Below are positions 1 through 10,249 of a DNA stretch of 64,000 nt, in pieces (positions within the stretch are counted from its first letter, which is position 1; each line of letters opens with the position of its first letter). The translations under genes and the position numbers were made by a program. This DNA comes from an uncultured Methanospirillum sp. (GTDB taxonomy: Archaea; Halobacteriota; Methanomicrobia; Methanomicrobiales; Methanospirillaceae). Below the pieces are notes generated by a model. The model did no database searches and was not told where the DNA came from. It was given only the letters and a program-made list of their open reading frames with translations. The DNA is taken from contig NZ_OY764544.1 in NCBI RefSeq assembly GCF_963668475.1, forward strand, positions 1,550,001 to 1,614,000, read 5' to 3'.

Positions 1-1012
1 ACCATTCATATTTTTTTTCGAGCATCGCACAAAAGCATCTAATTATTGAATCTGGCTCTGTTCCTGCCAGAATATTAGATCCAACTTCAATAGTTTCCGG
101 ACGCTCCGTGTTTTCACGAATTGTTACACAAGGAACTCCTAGAATACAGGCCTCTTCTTGAACCCCTCCTGAATCGGTAAGTATTATTTTTGCATTAAAT
201 TCAAGGTTGAGGAACTCTAGGTAGCCCACAGGATTAATAAGGAGAATATTACCAAAAGAAATTTTTTCTTGCTCAATCATTCTTTTGGTACGTGGGTGAA
301 CAGGCAATATCACAGGGTATTTATAATCATTAATTATTGAAGTCAATCCTTGGAAAATCTTTTTTAACCGACTTACTGAATCAACATTTTCTGCTCGATG
401 GAGGGTAACAAGAACATACTGCTTCGGACTTAATGAATAAATATTCATTTGAGAATATTGTGAGTTAGCAATCGATAGATTATAATTAACGGAATCTACT
501 ATCGTGTTCCCCACTGAAAAAATTTTATCCTTTTGGATACCCTCACTTATGAGATTGTTCTGTGCACAAATCGTTGGAGTAAACAGATAATTAGACAAAT
601 GATCTGTAACAATTCGGTTTATTTCTTCTGGCATCGTTCTATCGTTACTTCTCAGACCAGCTTCAATATGTCCAATGGGGATGTGTAGTTTCACTGCTGC
701 TAGGGCACCTCCCAGAACAGTGTTTGTGTCACCTTGAACTAAAACTATGCTCGGATGTTCACGGGAAATGATTTCTTCAACACCGATTAGAATTTTGGCA
801 GTCTGCACGGCATGAGATCCCGAACCAATATTAAGATTAAATGTGGGATTTGGGAGCATTAATTGTTTGAAGAAAAGAGAGTCCATTTCATAACTGTAAT
901 GCTGCCCTGTATGCAGAATAAAAAATGGAATGGACAATTTCTCACAATAACGAATTATTGGAGACATTTTTATTATTTCGGGTCTTGTTCCAAGGATAAT
1001 ACCAATCTTCAT
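1..1012 (-). CDS. wecB: UDP-N-acetylglucosamine 2-epimerase (non-hydrolysing), 3' end cut by window edge
   Basis: The enzyme interconverts UDP-GlcNAc and UDP-ManNAc in the cytoplasm, supplying ManNAc-type sugars for surface glycans. The 337 visible residues begin MKIGIILGTRPEIIKMSP, the family N-terminus. Family motifs follow in order: DTNTVLGG, HIEAGLRS, MPEEINRI (catalytic acid/base region), HRAENVD and TDSGGVQEEA (UDP binding). The family is usually about 360-380 residues, so only the last 25-40 are missing. The ATG at 1012 is chosen because it gives the canonical N-terminus. The gene is probably the last of a leftward unit with the two glycosyltransferases read toward it (3501 to 1055). 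Base composition is AT-rich like those neighbours. Confidence 0.93.
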   Translation of the reverse strand, partial: MKIGIILGTRPEIIKMSPIIRYCEKLSIPFFILHTGQHYSYEMDSLFFKQLMLPNPTFNLNIGSGSHAVQTAKILIGVEEIISREHPSIVLVQGDTNTVLGGALAAVKLHIPIGHIEAGLRSNDRTMPEEINRIVTDHLSNYLFTPTICAQNNLISEGIQKDKIFSVGNTIVDSVNYNLSIANSQYSQMNIYSLSPKQYVLVTLHRAENVDSVSRLKKIFQGLTSIINDYKYPVILPVHPRTKRMIEQEKISFGNILLINPVGYLEFLNLEFNAKIILTDSGGVQEEACILGVPCVTIRENTERPETIEVGSNILAGTEPDSIIRCFCAMLEKKYEW

Positions 1013-1054
1013 ATTCTAATCATTCCATGTTTTTTTTGGGGGGAGGTAAACCAG

Positions 1055-2275
1055 TTATTGAAAATCTATTACTTCAACACGTGCCATAATATTTAAAAAT
1101 TTCAACAGATCAATCATTCTAGACTGATCCTCTTTTCTGTTAATATTTATTGTATTAAACCCCTCATTTGCATGTTTAAGAATATATATATATAAGGGAT
1201 CCAATTTTCCTTCACTGATAACATCAAGATAAAACCTTCTTGCATCACACCCTTTATACCAATTATTACAATTCCTAATCAATTCAGTTGGAATTTTTAT
1301 TTCGTTAGATGATGGATAATTTTGATAATAGTCTAAAATTGCTTTTAAATATGTATTCATGCTAATACATCCCTCTCCATATATTCCACGATATACTGAG
1401 CATACTAAATCAAAATATGAACCCGAATACTTACGTTTTCGTGAAATAGAAAAGCCATATTTTTTTATTAAATATTCTGTAATCCGGGGAAGCCTCGAAA
1501 AAGGAAATTCATCAAAATAACAGCTTAAGACTAATGTTGTTCTCAGCATCCCATTAAATGTTTCAAACTTTCCTACTTCAGATTTGATATAATTATTCTT
1601 ATAAACCCTATAATCATACCAAGGTTTTACTTTTTTTAAATTTAGAACCTTAAGACTATTCGTAGGTTTATCTACAATTTTTTCTGTGTTAACACCTATC
1701 TTTTTTTTGTTATCTGTTTTTTCATAAAACCAGTATGGCATATTCCAGAATAAATAATTATTTAATACAACACGCAAAAATACATCTTTTGTTACAAAAA
1801 AAACATCTGATACAATATTGGATCCACGTAATAAAAAGATACCATTTAATAAATTTTTTCTCACACTTGGTACTGTTCTTAAGAAACCAGTAAAATATCC
1901 TTTTTCATTTATTATACGAAGGTTTGAATAAATCCCATCAAGAGTAATATCTTGAAAATGCTGTACACATTCTATCAGGGAGGAGGATGAATTAAAACGA
2001 TCATCTGAATGTAGAAATGTAACCAAATCGCCAGATATATAGGGTACTCCATAATTTATTGCATTTAACTGCCCAATATCACCTGAATTATGTAGATATT
2101 TTATTCGGTTATCTTTGAACTGTGAAATGATAACATCAGTTTCTTCAGAATGATCATTAATTATAATTAGTTCCCAATTTTGATAATCTTGATTTATTAC
2201 TGAATTTATGGATTCTACAATTGTTTCTTCATCGTTATGTGTTGGCATCAAAATTGAAACTCGCGGATTTTTCAT
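1055..2275 (-). CDS. Family 2 (GT-A fold) glycosyltransferase
   Basis: This 406-residue protein has a GT-A nucleotide-sugar-binding half at about residues 5-120: the opening VSILMPTHNDEETI, an acidic IIINDHS segment, and SGDLVTFLHSDD carrying the metal-binding DxD-like motif. The rest, about 280 residues, is AT-rich coding sequence without a motif I recognise and may set acceptor choice. It is expected to transfer one sugar to a growing surface glycan at the inner membrane face. Its start overlaps the stop of the upstream GT4 gene by four bases (ATGA), which implies translational coupling. Donor and acceptor cannot be read from sequence. Confidence 0.82.
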   Translation of the reverse strand: MKNPRVSILMPTHNDEETIVESINSVINQDYQNWELIIINDHSEETDVIISQFKDNRIKYLHNSGDIGQLNAINYGVPYISGDLVTFLHSDDRFNSSSSLIECVQHFQDITLDGIYSNLRIINEKGYFTGFLRTVPSVRKNLLNGIFLLRGSNIVSDVFFVTKDVFLRVVLNNYLFWNMPYWFYEKTDNKKKIGVNTEKIVDKPTNSLKVLNLKKVKPWYDYRVYKNNYIKSEVGKFETFNGMLRTTLVLSCYFDEFPFSRLPRITEYLIKKYGFSISRKRKYSGSYFDLVCSVYRGIYGEGCISMNTYLKAILDYYQNYPSSNEIKIPTELIRNCNNWYKGCDARRFYLDVISEGKLDPLYIYILKHANEGFNTININRKEDQSRMIDLLKFLNIMARVEVIDFQ

Positions 2276-3501
2276 AATAATCCCTTCGTTTTCATAGTGG
2301 AATGATACAAGTCTGCTAGACGTTTTGCATATGAAATATAGGAATGGTGTTCCATTACATAGGATCGTGCAATTTTTCCATACTTTTCTAATTCTGGATT
2401 TAATATGATATCTTGGATAATATTCGCGATACTTTCTGGATTTTTTTCTGGAACTAAGAATCCCGCCTTACTATTCTTTAATACTTCCTGCATCCCTCCA
2501 ATATCAGAGCAGATTACGGTCTTTCCACATGCCATTCCTTCAAGCATAGAAAGAGAAGTCGCTTCCTGAATATCATTTGAAGTGATGGAAGGAACAAGGA
2601 TAATATCTGATAATTGATAATAGTCTACAATTTGGTTGTGAGGCACTTCTCCAAGGAATATTATGCGATCATCGCCATTAGATATGCCTTCCAATTCTTT
2701 CCTTAATAACCCATCTCCAGCAATAACCAATTTTACATATGGTTGTTTTATCATCCGAATTGCTTTTATTGCGTATTCAACGCCATTTTTGGGAACCAAA
2801 CGACGTGGAACAAATACTATAATATCATCATTTTTATGTGCATATTTGTAACGTAGTTTCTTTTTTAGATCATATGTCACAGGACAAAAAGTATCAGTAT
2901 CTGTGGCATTTTGAAATATTGAGATGTTGGAGGGTTTATATGAGAATTTGTTTATTAAATATTCTTTAATCCTTGAATCAACTGCAATAATATGATCTGA
3001 TGCACTTACTGCATCTTTTTCAATATTCATGCAAGAATTGTAATATTTTTTTATAGCAATTGATTTTTCTAATAAAGAGTCATCAATTATCTCTTGAGTA
3101 TAATATCCATGAACAGTTAAGATTTTTACACACTGCTCCATTGGAAAATATCGGTTAACCATAGAAAGTGTTAACACATCATGACAATGAAAAATAACAG
3201 TTGGAGGGGTAGATATCTTTTGTATTTCCGGAGTTATTGAATCATACAAAGCATAAATATGTCTAAATATTGGTGATAATAGGGCGGCTTTATCTTTATA
3301 TTTAATCATGCGTTTAAATTGCTTTATCGGTGAATCATTAGAGAACAAAACTTCAGATGGATATATAGTTAAATATTGAAGTCCTATATGTTGAAATCCA
3401 CGTTCTAACAAAAGGAGATGTGTATTTTTACCTCCAATCCCGATATTTGGGTTTTCTGTCGAAAGTAAATAAGCCTTAAAATTTTGTGAATACATCCCCA
3501 A
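2272..3501 (-). CDS. Family 4 (GT-B fold) glycosyltransferase
   Basis: This 409-residue retaining glycosyltransferase has the GT-B two-Rossmann architecture. The N-terminal acceptor half opens with a glycine-rich IGIGGKNTH loop. The C-terminal half carries VPRRLVPKNGVEYAIKA, VIAGDGLLRKEL, and the conserved EATSLSMLEGMACGKTVI donor-binding region with its E-x7-E pair. It likely adds a hexose to a surface polysaccharide. It is the first gene of the leftward unit and is divergent from the GT4 gene at 3588, with an 86-bp AT-rich gap that should hold both promoters. The sugar specificity is not readable. Confidence 0.85.
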   Translation of the reverse strand: MGMYSQNFKAYLLSTENPNIGIGGKNTHLLLLERGFQHIGLQYLTIYPSEVLFSNDSPIKQFKRMIKYKDKAALLSPIFRHIYALYDSITPEIQKISTPPTVIFHCHDVLTLSMVNRYFPMEQCVKILTVHGYYTQEIIDDSLLEKSIAIKKYYNSCMNIEKDAVSASDHIIAVDSRIKEYLINKFSYKPSNISIFQNATDTDTFCPVTYDLKKKLRYKYAHKNDDIIVFVPRRLVPKNGVEYAIKAIRMIKQPYVKLVIAGDGLLRKELEGISNGDDRIIFLGEVPHNQIVDYYQLSDIILVPSITSNDIQEATSLSMLEGMACGKTVICSDIGGMQEVLKNSKAGFLVPEKNPESIANIIQDIILNPELEKYGKIARSYVMEHHSYISYAKRLADLYHSTMKTKGLL

Positions 3502-3587
3502 TTGATAGTATATTCAACAAAATAAACATATGTAACACCACATATATATTTTTATTTAATTCAGGAAAGATAAGGAAACGGTAAATA

Positions 3588-4928
3588 ATGAAAATATTGC
3601 TTATAAATAATTCAGATTTAGGTGGTGGAGCGGAAAAAATAGTAGTAACATTACTTGATGAATTTAATAAAAGAGGAAACGACGTATCTCTGTTGGTTGG
3701 CCGAAAAAAGACCGAAAATGAACTCGTTTTTCAAATACCTTCTCCAAAACAGGGGTCTGTCAGAGAGAAAGTATGGCTCACTATCGAGGACTTTCTTTTA
3801 AAAAGTCAATATCCTGTTTTGTATAATCCAAGGCATTTATCATTATTTCAATGTTTTATTACTCAAACCCCCTATTTTTTCAAAACATTAGCTGGCTATG
3901 AAAATATTCCCTACCCATCTTCATATACCATAATCGATGATTTTAAAAAAGATACACAAATCCTTCATCTTCACAATCTTCATGAGGATTATTTTGATAT
4001 CAAAGCGATTCCTCAATTATCTAGCAAACTTCCAGTATTTTTAACGATCCATGATTATTGGTTAATTACTGGATATTGTGCAAGTTTTTTTTCTTGTATG
4101 AAATGGCAACATGGGTGTTATGATTGCCCTATCCGATCAAAAATCAAAACGTTTTTTCCTAATTCTTTTCATAGTAACTGGGAAAAAAAGAAAGAGATTT
4201 TTAAAAAATCCCGCGTTTATCTTATTACTCCAAGTAAATGGGTATTAGACAATATTAATAATTCAATTCTCAGCCCAGCAATTATCAAATCACGTGTCAT
4301 CCCTCATGGAATCAACACAACGGTTTTCTCCCCAGGTAACAAAGAAAAAATTCGAGAAAAATTAGGACTCCCACTTTCTGCTAAAATACTGATTATGACA
4401 TCTAAGGGAGGTTTTGATAATAAAAAGTTTAATTGGGACTTTTTAAGACAGTCTTTAAAGTATCTCTCACGAGATCAAATTCAAGGCCAAATAATTTTTT
4501 TAATCCTTGGTGGTATGAATCGAACTGAAGTAGTTAATTCCATTGTTATTCAAGAAGTCCCTTATCAAAAAGAAGAAATAATGGTAAACAAGTATTACCA
4601 AGCAGCAGATCTATACATACACACTTCAAAGGATGAGACCTTTGGGATGAGCATACTTGAAGCTATGTCATGTGGGTTACCCGTAATTACTACGGGAAAT
4701 GGAGCTATTCCTGAATTAATTGAAGATCGGATCACAGGGATACTTATTCAAAACAATGATCCCTTACATATGGCTGATTCGATTCAAAATGTTCTGGTTG
4801 AAAAAGAATTACTAGCCAAAATGGGACACTCTGCTAGAGATCGTGTATTACTCAACTATAGTATTGATGTAATGGTGAAAAATTATTTAGAGTTTTACCA
4901 GGAAGGATTAAATGATTATTTTTTATAA
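3588..4928 (+). CDS. Family 4 glycosyltransferase with a cysteine-rich insertion
   Basis: This 446-residue GT4 enzyme opens with MKILLINNSDLGGGAEKIV, the acceptor-side glycine-rich loop. Around residues 155-185 it has a cluster of cysteines (GYCASFFSC, then HGCYDCPI) seen in a subset of WcaI/WbuB-like GT4 proteins, where it probably holds a structural metal or disulphides. The donor site follows: HTSKDETFGMSILEAMSCGLPVI. It begins the rightward glycosyltransferase series. A 180-bp AT-rich gap with no visible gene separates it from the next transferase. Role: sugar addition to a surface glycan, substrate unknown. Confidence 0.85.
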   Translation: MKILLINNSDLGGGAEKIVVTLLDEFNKRGNDVSLLVGRKKTENELVFQIPSPKQGSVREKVWLTIEDFLLKSQYPVLYNPRHLSLFQCFITQTPYFFKTLAGYENIPYPSSYTIIDDFKKDTQILHLHNLHEDYFDIKAIPQLSSKLPVFLTIHDYWLITGYCASFFSCMKWQHGCYDCPIRSKIKTFFPNSFHSNWEKKKEIFKKSRVYLITPSKWVLDNINNSILSPAIIKSRVIPHGINTTVFSPGNKEKIREKLGLPLSAKILIMTSKGGFDNKKFNWDFLRQSLKYLSRDQIQGQIIFLILGGMNRTEVVNSIVIQEVPYQKEEIMVNKYYQAADLYIHTSKDETFGMSILEAMSCGLPVITTGNGAIPELIEDRITGILIQNNDPLHMADSIQNVLVEKELLAKMGHSARDRVLLNYSIDVMVKNYLEFYQEGLNDYFL

Positions 4929-5108
4929 AAATCTGAATCCCAATATATGAAATCAATTAATAAATAATATAATTAAGGATAACAAATTGCAGATCGGTTT
5001 GATATTATGTGGGATACTAATAACTATGAATCATTGATTTAACCTTCTCTAATATTTACAAACAAATGTTTTTTTTGAAAACTATGAGAATTTCCCTTTT
5101 ATTTTATT

Positions 5109-6218
5109 ATGATTAAAATAGGCTTAATAACTGGAGATCTAAAACAAAATAAATCTGGAATCGGAACTTACGTATTCCAGTTAATAGAAGATCTTAAAAA
5201 AAATACCGATCTTACTCTTATCAAACATCCATTTGGTGATGATGTATTAGGTTGTTCTTCAGTTTTATCTTCCATACCCCGCCGGTCTTTTTCCCACATT
5301 TTATGGAGTCAGGCACTTTCATTAAAAAAGCAAAGCTTAAAAAAATTAGATATTATTCATAATCCTGCCCAATATCCTGTGTCACCCAACATAGGACAAA
5401 ATTATATTGTAACAATTCACGATTTAATTCCAATACTTTATCCTCAGTATGTGGGGTCAATTTTTTCAATTCAAGCAAAATTATATTATCCATATATGCT
5501 TAAAAGAGCCTCGAAAATCATAACTGTTTCAAATCATACAAAAGATGACATTCTTAAAATCTATAAAATACCAGACCAAAAAATTGAAGTCGTCTATTCT
5601 GGAGTATCGAATCATTTCAATCCATCTTCTCCAGAGGAGAAGAAAAGGATAAAACAAAAATATAACTTAAACCATCCATTTATTCTCTTTGTTGGAGCAA
5701 TTGAACCAAAAAAAAATATCGAATTACTTATCAAAGCATATTATATATGCCAAAAATCTAACCCCTATTTTGATTTGGTTATTGCAGGAAAGAAAGCATG
5801 GAAATTTGAAACTGTATTTAAACTAATCCAATCCCTTAATTTATCAAAAAAGATACATATCCTGAATTTTGTTCCGTATGAAGATCTCCCAGCTCTATAT
5901 TCATCCGCTGAGGTTTTTGTTTTTCCCTCACGATATGAAGGTTTTGGTTTCCCCCCATTAGAGGCAATGAAATGCGGTACACCTGTTATTACATCAAATG
6001 TCTCCTCCCTCCCTGAAATCATGGGAAAGGAAGGCCTTATGATTAATCCAAATGATTATGAACAACTTTCAGAGTTAATATTGAAACTGTTATCAGATCC
6101 AGAATTCCATAATCAATATTCATTATATAGTTTAGATCGGGCAAAAAAATTCTCTTGGAAAAAAACTGCTTCTAAAACCCTGGAAGTGTATAACTCAGTT
6201 ATCGAGGATGGGAAATAA
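5109..6218 (+). CDS. Family 4 glycosyltransferase, tandem copy 1
   Basis: This 369-residue GT-B enzyme starts MIKIGLITGDLKQNKSGIGTY. Its C-terminal half holds ILFVGAIEPKKNIELLIKAY, VIAGKKAW and the donor-binding VFVFPSRYEGFGFPPLEAMKCGTPVI with the paired glutamates. It matches the next gene almost motif for motif over its whole length, and both keep GTY near the N-terminus, KHP..GD, SHFNPS/DHFHPS and the PALYSS/PILYSA segment. They are therefore a tandem duplication. It probably belongs to the mannosyltransferase-like part of GT4, but donor specificity is a guess. Confidence 0.87.
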   Translation: MIKIGLITGDLKQNKSGIGTYVFQLIEDLKKNTDLTLIKHPFGDDVLGCSSVLSSIPRRSFSHILWSQALSLKKQSLKKLDIIHNPAQYPVSPNIGQNYIVTIHDLIPILYPQYVGSIFSIQAKLYYPYMLKRASKIITVSNHTKDDILKIYKIPDQKIEVVYSGVSNHFNPSSPEEKKRIKQKYNLNHPFILFVGAIEPKKNIELLIKAYYICQKSNPYFDLVIAGKKAWKFETVFKLIQSLNLSKKIHILNFVPYEDLPALYSSAEVFVFPSRYEGFGFPPLEAMKCGTPVITSNVSSLPEIMGKEGLMINPNDYEQLSELILKLLSDPEFHNQYSLYSLDRAKKFSWKKTASKTLEVYNSVIEDGK

Positions 6219-6224
6219 AATTTT

Positions 6225-7322
6225 ATGAATACCATTGGTATTACCACAGGTAACCTAAAAAAAAATTTTACAGGTATGGGTACTTACTCATTCCAGATTA
6301 TTGAAAGACTTAAACCAGACTTTGATATTGAAATTATAAAACACCCTGATGGCGATCCAATCGAAGGATGTCGAATTGTGGATCATAATATAATACCTGG
6401 ACCATATTGGTATTATTCTTGGAGCAAAAGTCTAACATTAGCAAAACGATCCTTGAAAAAGGTCGATATCCTTCATAATATTGGACAGTACCCTATTTCG
6501 CCTTCAATATCTAAAAAGTACGCAATAACAATATATGACTTGATTCCCATACTATATCCTTCATACGTTACACCTTTTTACGCTATGCAATCAAGGATTT
6601 ATCTACCTCATATCCTGCGGAAAGCATCACTAATACTCTCAATATCTGAATACACAAAAAAAGATATTGTCAGAAAATACCATATCGATCCTGATAAAAT
6701 CCGTGTTACCCATCTTGGAGTATCAGACCATTTCCATCCCTCAGCCCAATCAGAGATTCAATCTTTACGTAAAAAATACAACTTAATTAATCCCTTTATT
6801 CTTTTTGTCGGGGCGATTGAACCAAAAAAAAATATATCTACTATAATTAAGGCTTTTCATAAGGTTAGACAAAAGAATCCCAAAATAGAATTGGTCATTG
6901 CCGGAAAAAAATCTTGGAAATATGAGGATGTTTTTTCCTTAATAGATTCCTTGAAATTGAATGATAAAATCCATTACCTTCAATTTGTACCCTATGACGA
7001 CCTTCCCATCCTTTATAGTGCAGCAAGTGTGTTTGTTTTTCCCTCAAATTATGAAGGATTTGGCCTTCCCCCTCTTGAAGCAATGAAATGTGGAACGCCA
7101 GTAATTGTATCAAACAGATCATCGCTTCCAGAAATTGTCGGACCTGAAGGAATTATGGTTGAACCTGAAAATTTTGGAGACCTTGCGCTAAAAATTCAGA
7201 ACCTTTTAACGGATGAATCGACCCGGATAGAACATATCGCATATAATCTTACCCGCTCCAAGGAGTTCACTTGGGAGCGAAGTGCAAAAGCAACTAAAAA
7301 AGCATATAACTCAATACTATAA
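6225..7322 (+). CDS. Family 4 glycosyltransferase, tandem copy 2
   Basis: This 365-residue paralogue of the preceding gene begins six bases after it, so the two are surely co-transcribed. It shares the N-terminal TGNLKKNFTGMGTYSF loop, the ILFVGAIEPKKNI turn, VIAGKKSW and the donor site NYEGFGLPPLEAMKCGTPVI. The two copies have diverged mostly in the N-terminal acceptor-binding half, as expected if each now adds a different residue or linkage. The glycan cluster ends here. A 7-bp inverted repeat, GTTCATA-TCCC-TATGAAC at 7361-7378, lies 38 bases past the stop and could help end transcription. Confidence 0.87.
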   Translation: MNTIGITTGNLKKNFTGMGTYSFQIIERLKPDFDIEIIKHPDGDPIEGCRIVDHNIIPGPYWYYSWSKSLTLAKRSLKKVDILHNIGQYPISPSISKKYAITIYDLIPILYPSYVTPFYAMQSRIYLPHILRKASLILSISEYTKKDIVRKYHIDPDKIRVTHLGVSDHFHPSAQSEIQSLRKKYNLINPFILFVGAIEPKKNISTIIKAFHKVRQKNPKIELVIAGKKSWKYEDVFSLIDSLKLNDKIHYLQFVPYDDLPILYSAASVFVFPSNYEGFGLPPLEAMKCGTPVIVSNRSSLPEIVGPEGIMVEPENFGDLALKIQNLLTDESTRIEHIAYNLTRSKEFTWERSAKATKKAYNSIL

Positions 7323-7359
7323 ATACAAATAATAAAGGTAACTATTCTGCTGGTTTTAG

Positions 7360-7617
<258 letters not shown>

Positions 7618-7626
7618 TTCCCGGGA

Positions 7627-7745
7627 ACACATAACGATGGAAAAAAGTCCCAGAGGTATACGAAGAAATTTATCTAAATGAAGATAATATTATAGAGATT
7701 AGAAAATTGCACCTAATCGTTATGTGTGCTAAAAATACATAACGA
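7627..7745. repeat. 12-bp inverted repeat plus a third partial copy, possible mobile-element footprint
   Basis: ACACATAACGAT at 7627-7638 is mirrored exactly by ATCGTTATGTGT at 7716-7727, and ACATAACGA appears again in direct orientation at 7737-7745. The segment lies directly after the fucose-synthase remnant and before gmd, and holds no convincing gene. The 101-bp unit has the shape of a small non-autonomous element or the leftover ends of an insertion sequence. A protein-binding site in front of gmd is the alternative. Confidence 0.4.
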
Positions 7746-7908
7746 GGATAAAAATTTTAATCCCCTATAATCAATCATTTTTTAATTCTGCAATCAATTT
7801 TAAGATTTTACTTCCTCACTTGTTACAGATTTCCGGGAATCTAGGATTCAATCTCTCACCGAATGATCACATTCCTTTTTTTGTTGGAACCCCAATTGGA
7901 TACGAACA

Positions 7909-8958
7909 ATGTCTCCTAAAACCGCCTTCATCACCGGGATCACCGGTCAGGACGGCTCATATCTTGCAGAATTACTGCTTTCCAAAGGGTATGAGGTCCA
8001 TGGACTGGTACGCCGTGCATCAACCTTCAACACCCAGCGAATTGATCATATTTATGTTGATGCCCACGAACCGGATGCACGGATCTTCTTCCATTACGGT
8101 GATCTTTCGGATTCCGAAATGATCTCCCATGTGCTCTATAATATTAAGCCCGATGAGATATATCACCTCGGCGCACAGAGTCATGTCAGAGTCAGTTTCG
8201 ATACCCCTGAATATACCGGAAATGTCACTGCTCTTGGAACAACCCGTATCCTTGAAGCTATTAGAAGAAGTAATCCTAACGTGAAGTTTTACCAGGCATC
8301 ATCAAGTGAGATGTTTGGTCATACAGATCCACCACAAAATGAGGATTCCTGCTTCTGGCCCCGTAGTCCCTATGCATGTGCCAAACTTTACGCATACTGG
8401 ATGACGAGGAACTATCGTGATGGGTACAACATGTTCGCCTGCAATGGAATTCTGTTTAATCATGAGTCACCCCGTCGTGGAGAAATATTTGTAACCAGAA
8501 AGATTACCAGAGGTATTGCAGCAATTCTTGCAGGAAAAGAGAAATATTTGTACTTAGGCAATCTCGAGGCAAAAAGAGACTGGGGATTCACTCCAGAGTA
8601 TGTCGAATGTATGTGGAGGATTCTACAGCAGGATAAACCTGATGATTACGTAATCGGAACCGGGGAGACACATACAGTTCAGGAATTTGTAGATGCAGCG
8701 TTTTCTTATGCCGGTCTTGATGTCGAGAAACATGTAAAAATCGACAAAAAGTATTTCAGACCAACTGAAGTTGAGGCACTCCTCGCTGATCCAACTCGTG
8801 CCGAGAAAAAATTGGGATGGAAAGCCAAGATAAAGTTCTCAGAACTTGTAAAAATAATGGTAGATTCAGATCTTAAAGCCGCAGGAGTTCAGCCAATTGG
8901 TGAGGGATATGCAATACTCAATAAAGAATTCCCGAGCCGCTGGTGGATGAAGGATTAA
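7909..8958 (+). CDS. gmd: GDP-mannose 4,6-dehydratase
   Basis: This cytoplasmic NADP-dependent enzyme converts GDP-mannose to GDP-4-keto-6-deoxymannose, the precursor of GDP-fucose, GDP-rhamnose and GDP-perosamine. The 349 residues begin with the extended-SDR dinucleotide loop [16 protein letters not shown] and [11 protein letters not shown], both diagnostic for Gmd. ASSSEMFG supplies the catalytic Ser/Thr-Glu region, [12 protein letters not shown] the YxxxK pair, and NHESPRRGE the family C-half motif. Length is typical. With the fucose synthase next door reduced to a fragment, the product may instead feed a GDP-rhamnose or GDP-perosamine branch encoded elsewhere. Its stop codon overlaps that of the convergent epimerase within one TTAA. 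Confidence 0.95.
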   Translation: MSPKTAFITGITGQDGSYLAELLLSKGYEVHGLVRRASTFNTQRIDHIYVDAHEPDARIFFHYGDLSDSEMISHVLYNIKPDEIYHLGAQSHVRVSFDTPEYTGNVTALGTTRILEAIRRSNPNVKFYQASSSEMFGHTDPPQNEDSCFWPRSPYACAKLYAYWMTRNYRDGYNMFACNGILFNHESPRRGEIFVTRKITRGIAAILAGKEKYLYLGNLEAKRDWGFTPEYVECMWRILQQDKPDDYVIGTGETHTVQEFVDAAFSYAGLDVEKHVKIDKKYFRPTEVEALLADPTRAEKKLGWKAKIKFSELVKIMVDSDLKAAGVQPIGEGYAILNKEFPSRWWMKD

Positions 8959-9893
8959 ATTCCTTTCCACCATTTATATGTATCAGAAAGACCATCTTCA
9001 AACGAATATCCCGGGTAATATCCTAATTTTTCTTTCGCCTGAGTAATATCAGCACATGAATGGCGAACCTCACCTTCCCTGGCCTCCTCGTGAACAATGT
9101 CTATTTTCCGATTGCTCATCTGAATAATATGTTCTGCTAACTGATTAATCGAAGAAGTCTGACCAGTTCCCACATTATAAATACCATTACCTTTTCTATC
9201 CATAGAGAGGAGGAGAGCCTGGACCACATCCAAAACATAGACAAAATCCCGAGTTTGTTCTCCATCTCCAAAGATTACAATACTATTATTATGAGTGACA
9301 GCCTCAAGGAACTTTGAGATGACACCAGAGTAGGGGGATGTTGGATCCTGGTTCGGGCCGTAAACATTAAAAAAGCGAAGACACACGCATTCTATACCAT
9401 ACAGACCTGAATATACCGAAGAATATATTTCAGACAGGTTTTTACCTACTGCATATGGAGAAAGAGGGACGGGAGGAAATGATTCCTTATGTGGCGGGGC
9501 AATATTTCCATAAAGTGCTGCAGATGAAGCTAGAACAATTTTCGGAACCTGTTGCTGCCTGGCTGATTCGAAAACATTAAACAACCCATCAATATTCACC
9601 AAATGATTGAGTTCAGGATCATCAATTGAACGCTGAACAGAGACAAGAGCAGCTAAATGAAATATTCCATCAAGATGAGAACAGGCTGATAACAACCGGG
9701 TTTTATTCAGAATTGTATCTTCAATAAACTCAAAATAAGGGTTGTTTTTGAAATCAGCAATGTTTGCAAGATTTCCTGAATCCAAAGAGTCAAAGATCAC
9801 AACATCATCACCTCGCGCAAGCAATGCACGAGAGAGATGAGAGCCGATAAAACCAGCTCCGCCAGTAACAAGATATTTTTTCACTTTTTCCAC
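8955..9893 (-). CDS. NAD-dependent nucleotide-sugar epimerase (GalE-like extended SDR)
   Basis: This 312-residue extended short-chain dehydrogenase opens with [19 protein letters not shown], the NAD-binding GxxGxxG. It keeps ASSAALYG (catalytic serine region), SPYAVGKN (YxxxK) and [11 protein letters not shown], as in UDP-glucose/UDP-GlcNAc 4-epimerases. It would supply a 4-epimerised UDP-sugar for the glycan cluster. It is convergent with gmd and overlaps it by four bases. Assignment as galE itself is plausible, but dTDP- or UDP-sugar dehydratases and epimerases of this size are hard to separate by eye. Confidence 0.82.
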   Translation of the reverse strand: MEKVKKYLVTGGAGFIGSHLSRALLARGDDVVIFDSLDSGNLANIADFKNNPYFEFIEDTILNKTRLLSACSHLDGIFHLAALVSVQRSIDDPELNHLVNIDGLFNVFESARQQQVPKIVLASSAALYGNIAPPHKESFPPVPLSPYAVGKNLSEIYSSVYSGLYGIECVCLRFFNVYGPNQDPTSPYSGVISKFLEAVTHNNSIVIFGDGEQTRDFVYVLDVVQALLLSMDRKGNGIYNVGTGQTSSINQLAEHIIQMSNRKIDIVHEEAREGEVRHSCADITQAKEKLGYYPGYSFEDGLSDTYKWWKGI

Positions 9894-10178
9894 CCGTTGC
9901 AGTTAGCCAGGATCCTTCAGAAATACCCAGACCCATTTTGTTCTGCTAAAACGTAAGTTAGATCATATTCAAATTCTCCAAAATTTTCAAATAAACTGCA
10001 TAACGATATATCCAAAGGTATTCAGATCCCAAATCCCAACCTCCCATAGCGCCGCAATCAGTCTAACAAATCATCCCCCCAGTAACACCAAATTCAATCA
10101 CATCAATTTTGCATAACATTGATCACCCCATACATAGATCCCCTAATTAAACATGCCGCAAATAAACCGTAAAAAATA

Positions 10179-10228
10179 GCGTTTGCATAAAGACTTTCTC
10201 TAAAAATCAAAACGCAAACTTTTTATTG
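10179..10228 (+). promoter_or_regulatory. Putative mcr promoter with adjacent inverted repeat
   Basis: The 464-bp gap between the epimerase and mcrB holds no gene. Near its 3' end, GTTTGC (10181-10186) and GCAAAC (10214-10219) form an inverted repeat. The right arm abuts a T-rich TATA-box candidate, TTTTTATTG, at 10220-10228, where the BRE would sit. Initiation about 25 bp downstream would give a leader of roughly 105 nt. An alternative TATA candidate is ACTTATTTTC at 10239-10248. This is inferred from base composition and spacing only. Confidence 0.4.
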
Positions 10229-10249
10229 ACAGATTCCCACTTATTTTCA

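Noticed and set aside
863..1096. 77-residue plus-strand frame at the left edge
   Set aside because: It lies opposite wecB, which has clear family motifs over the same bases.
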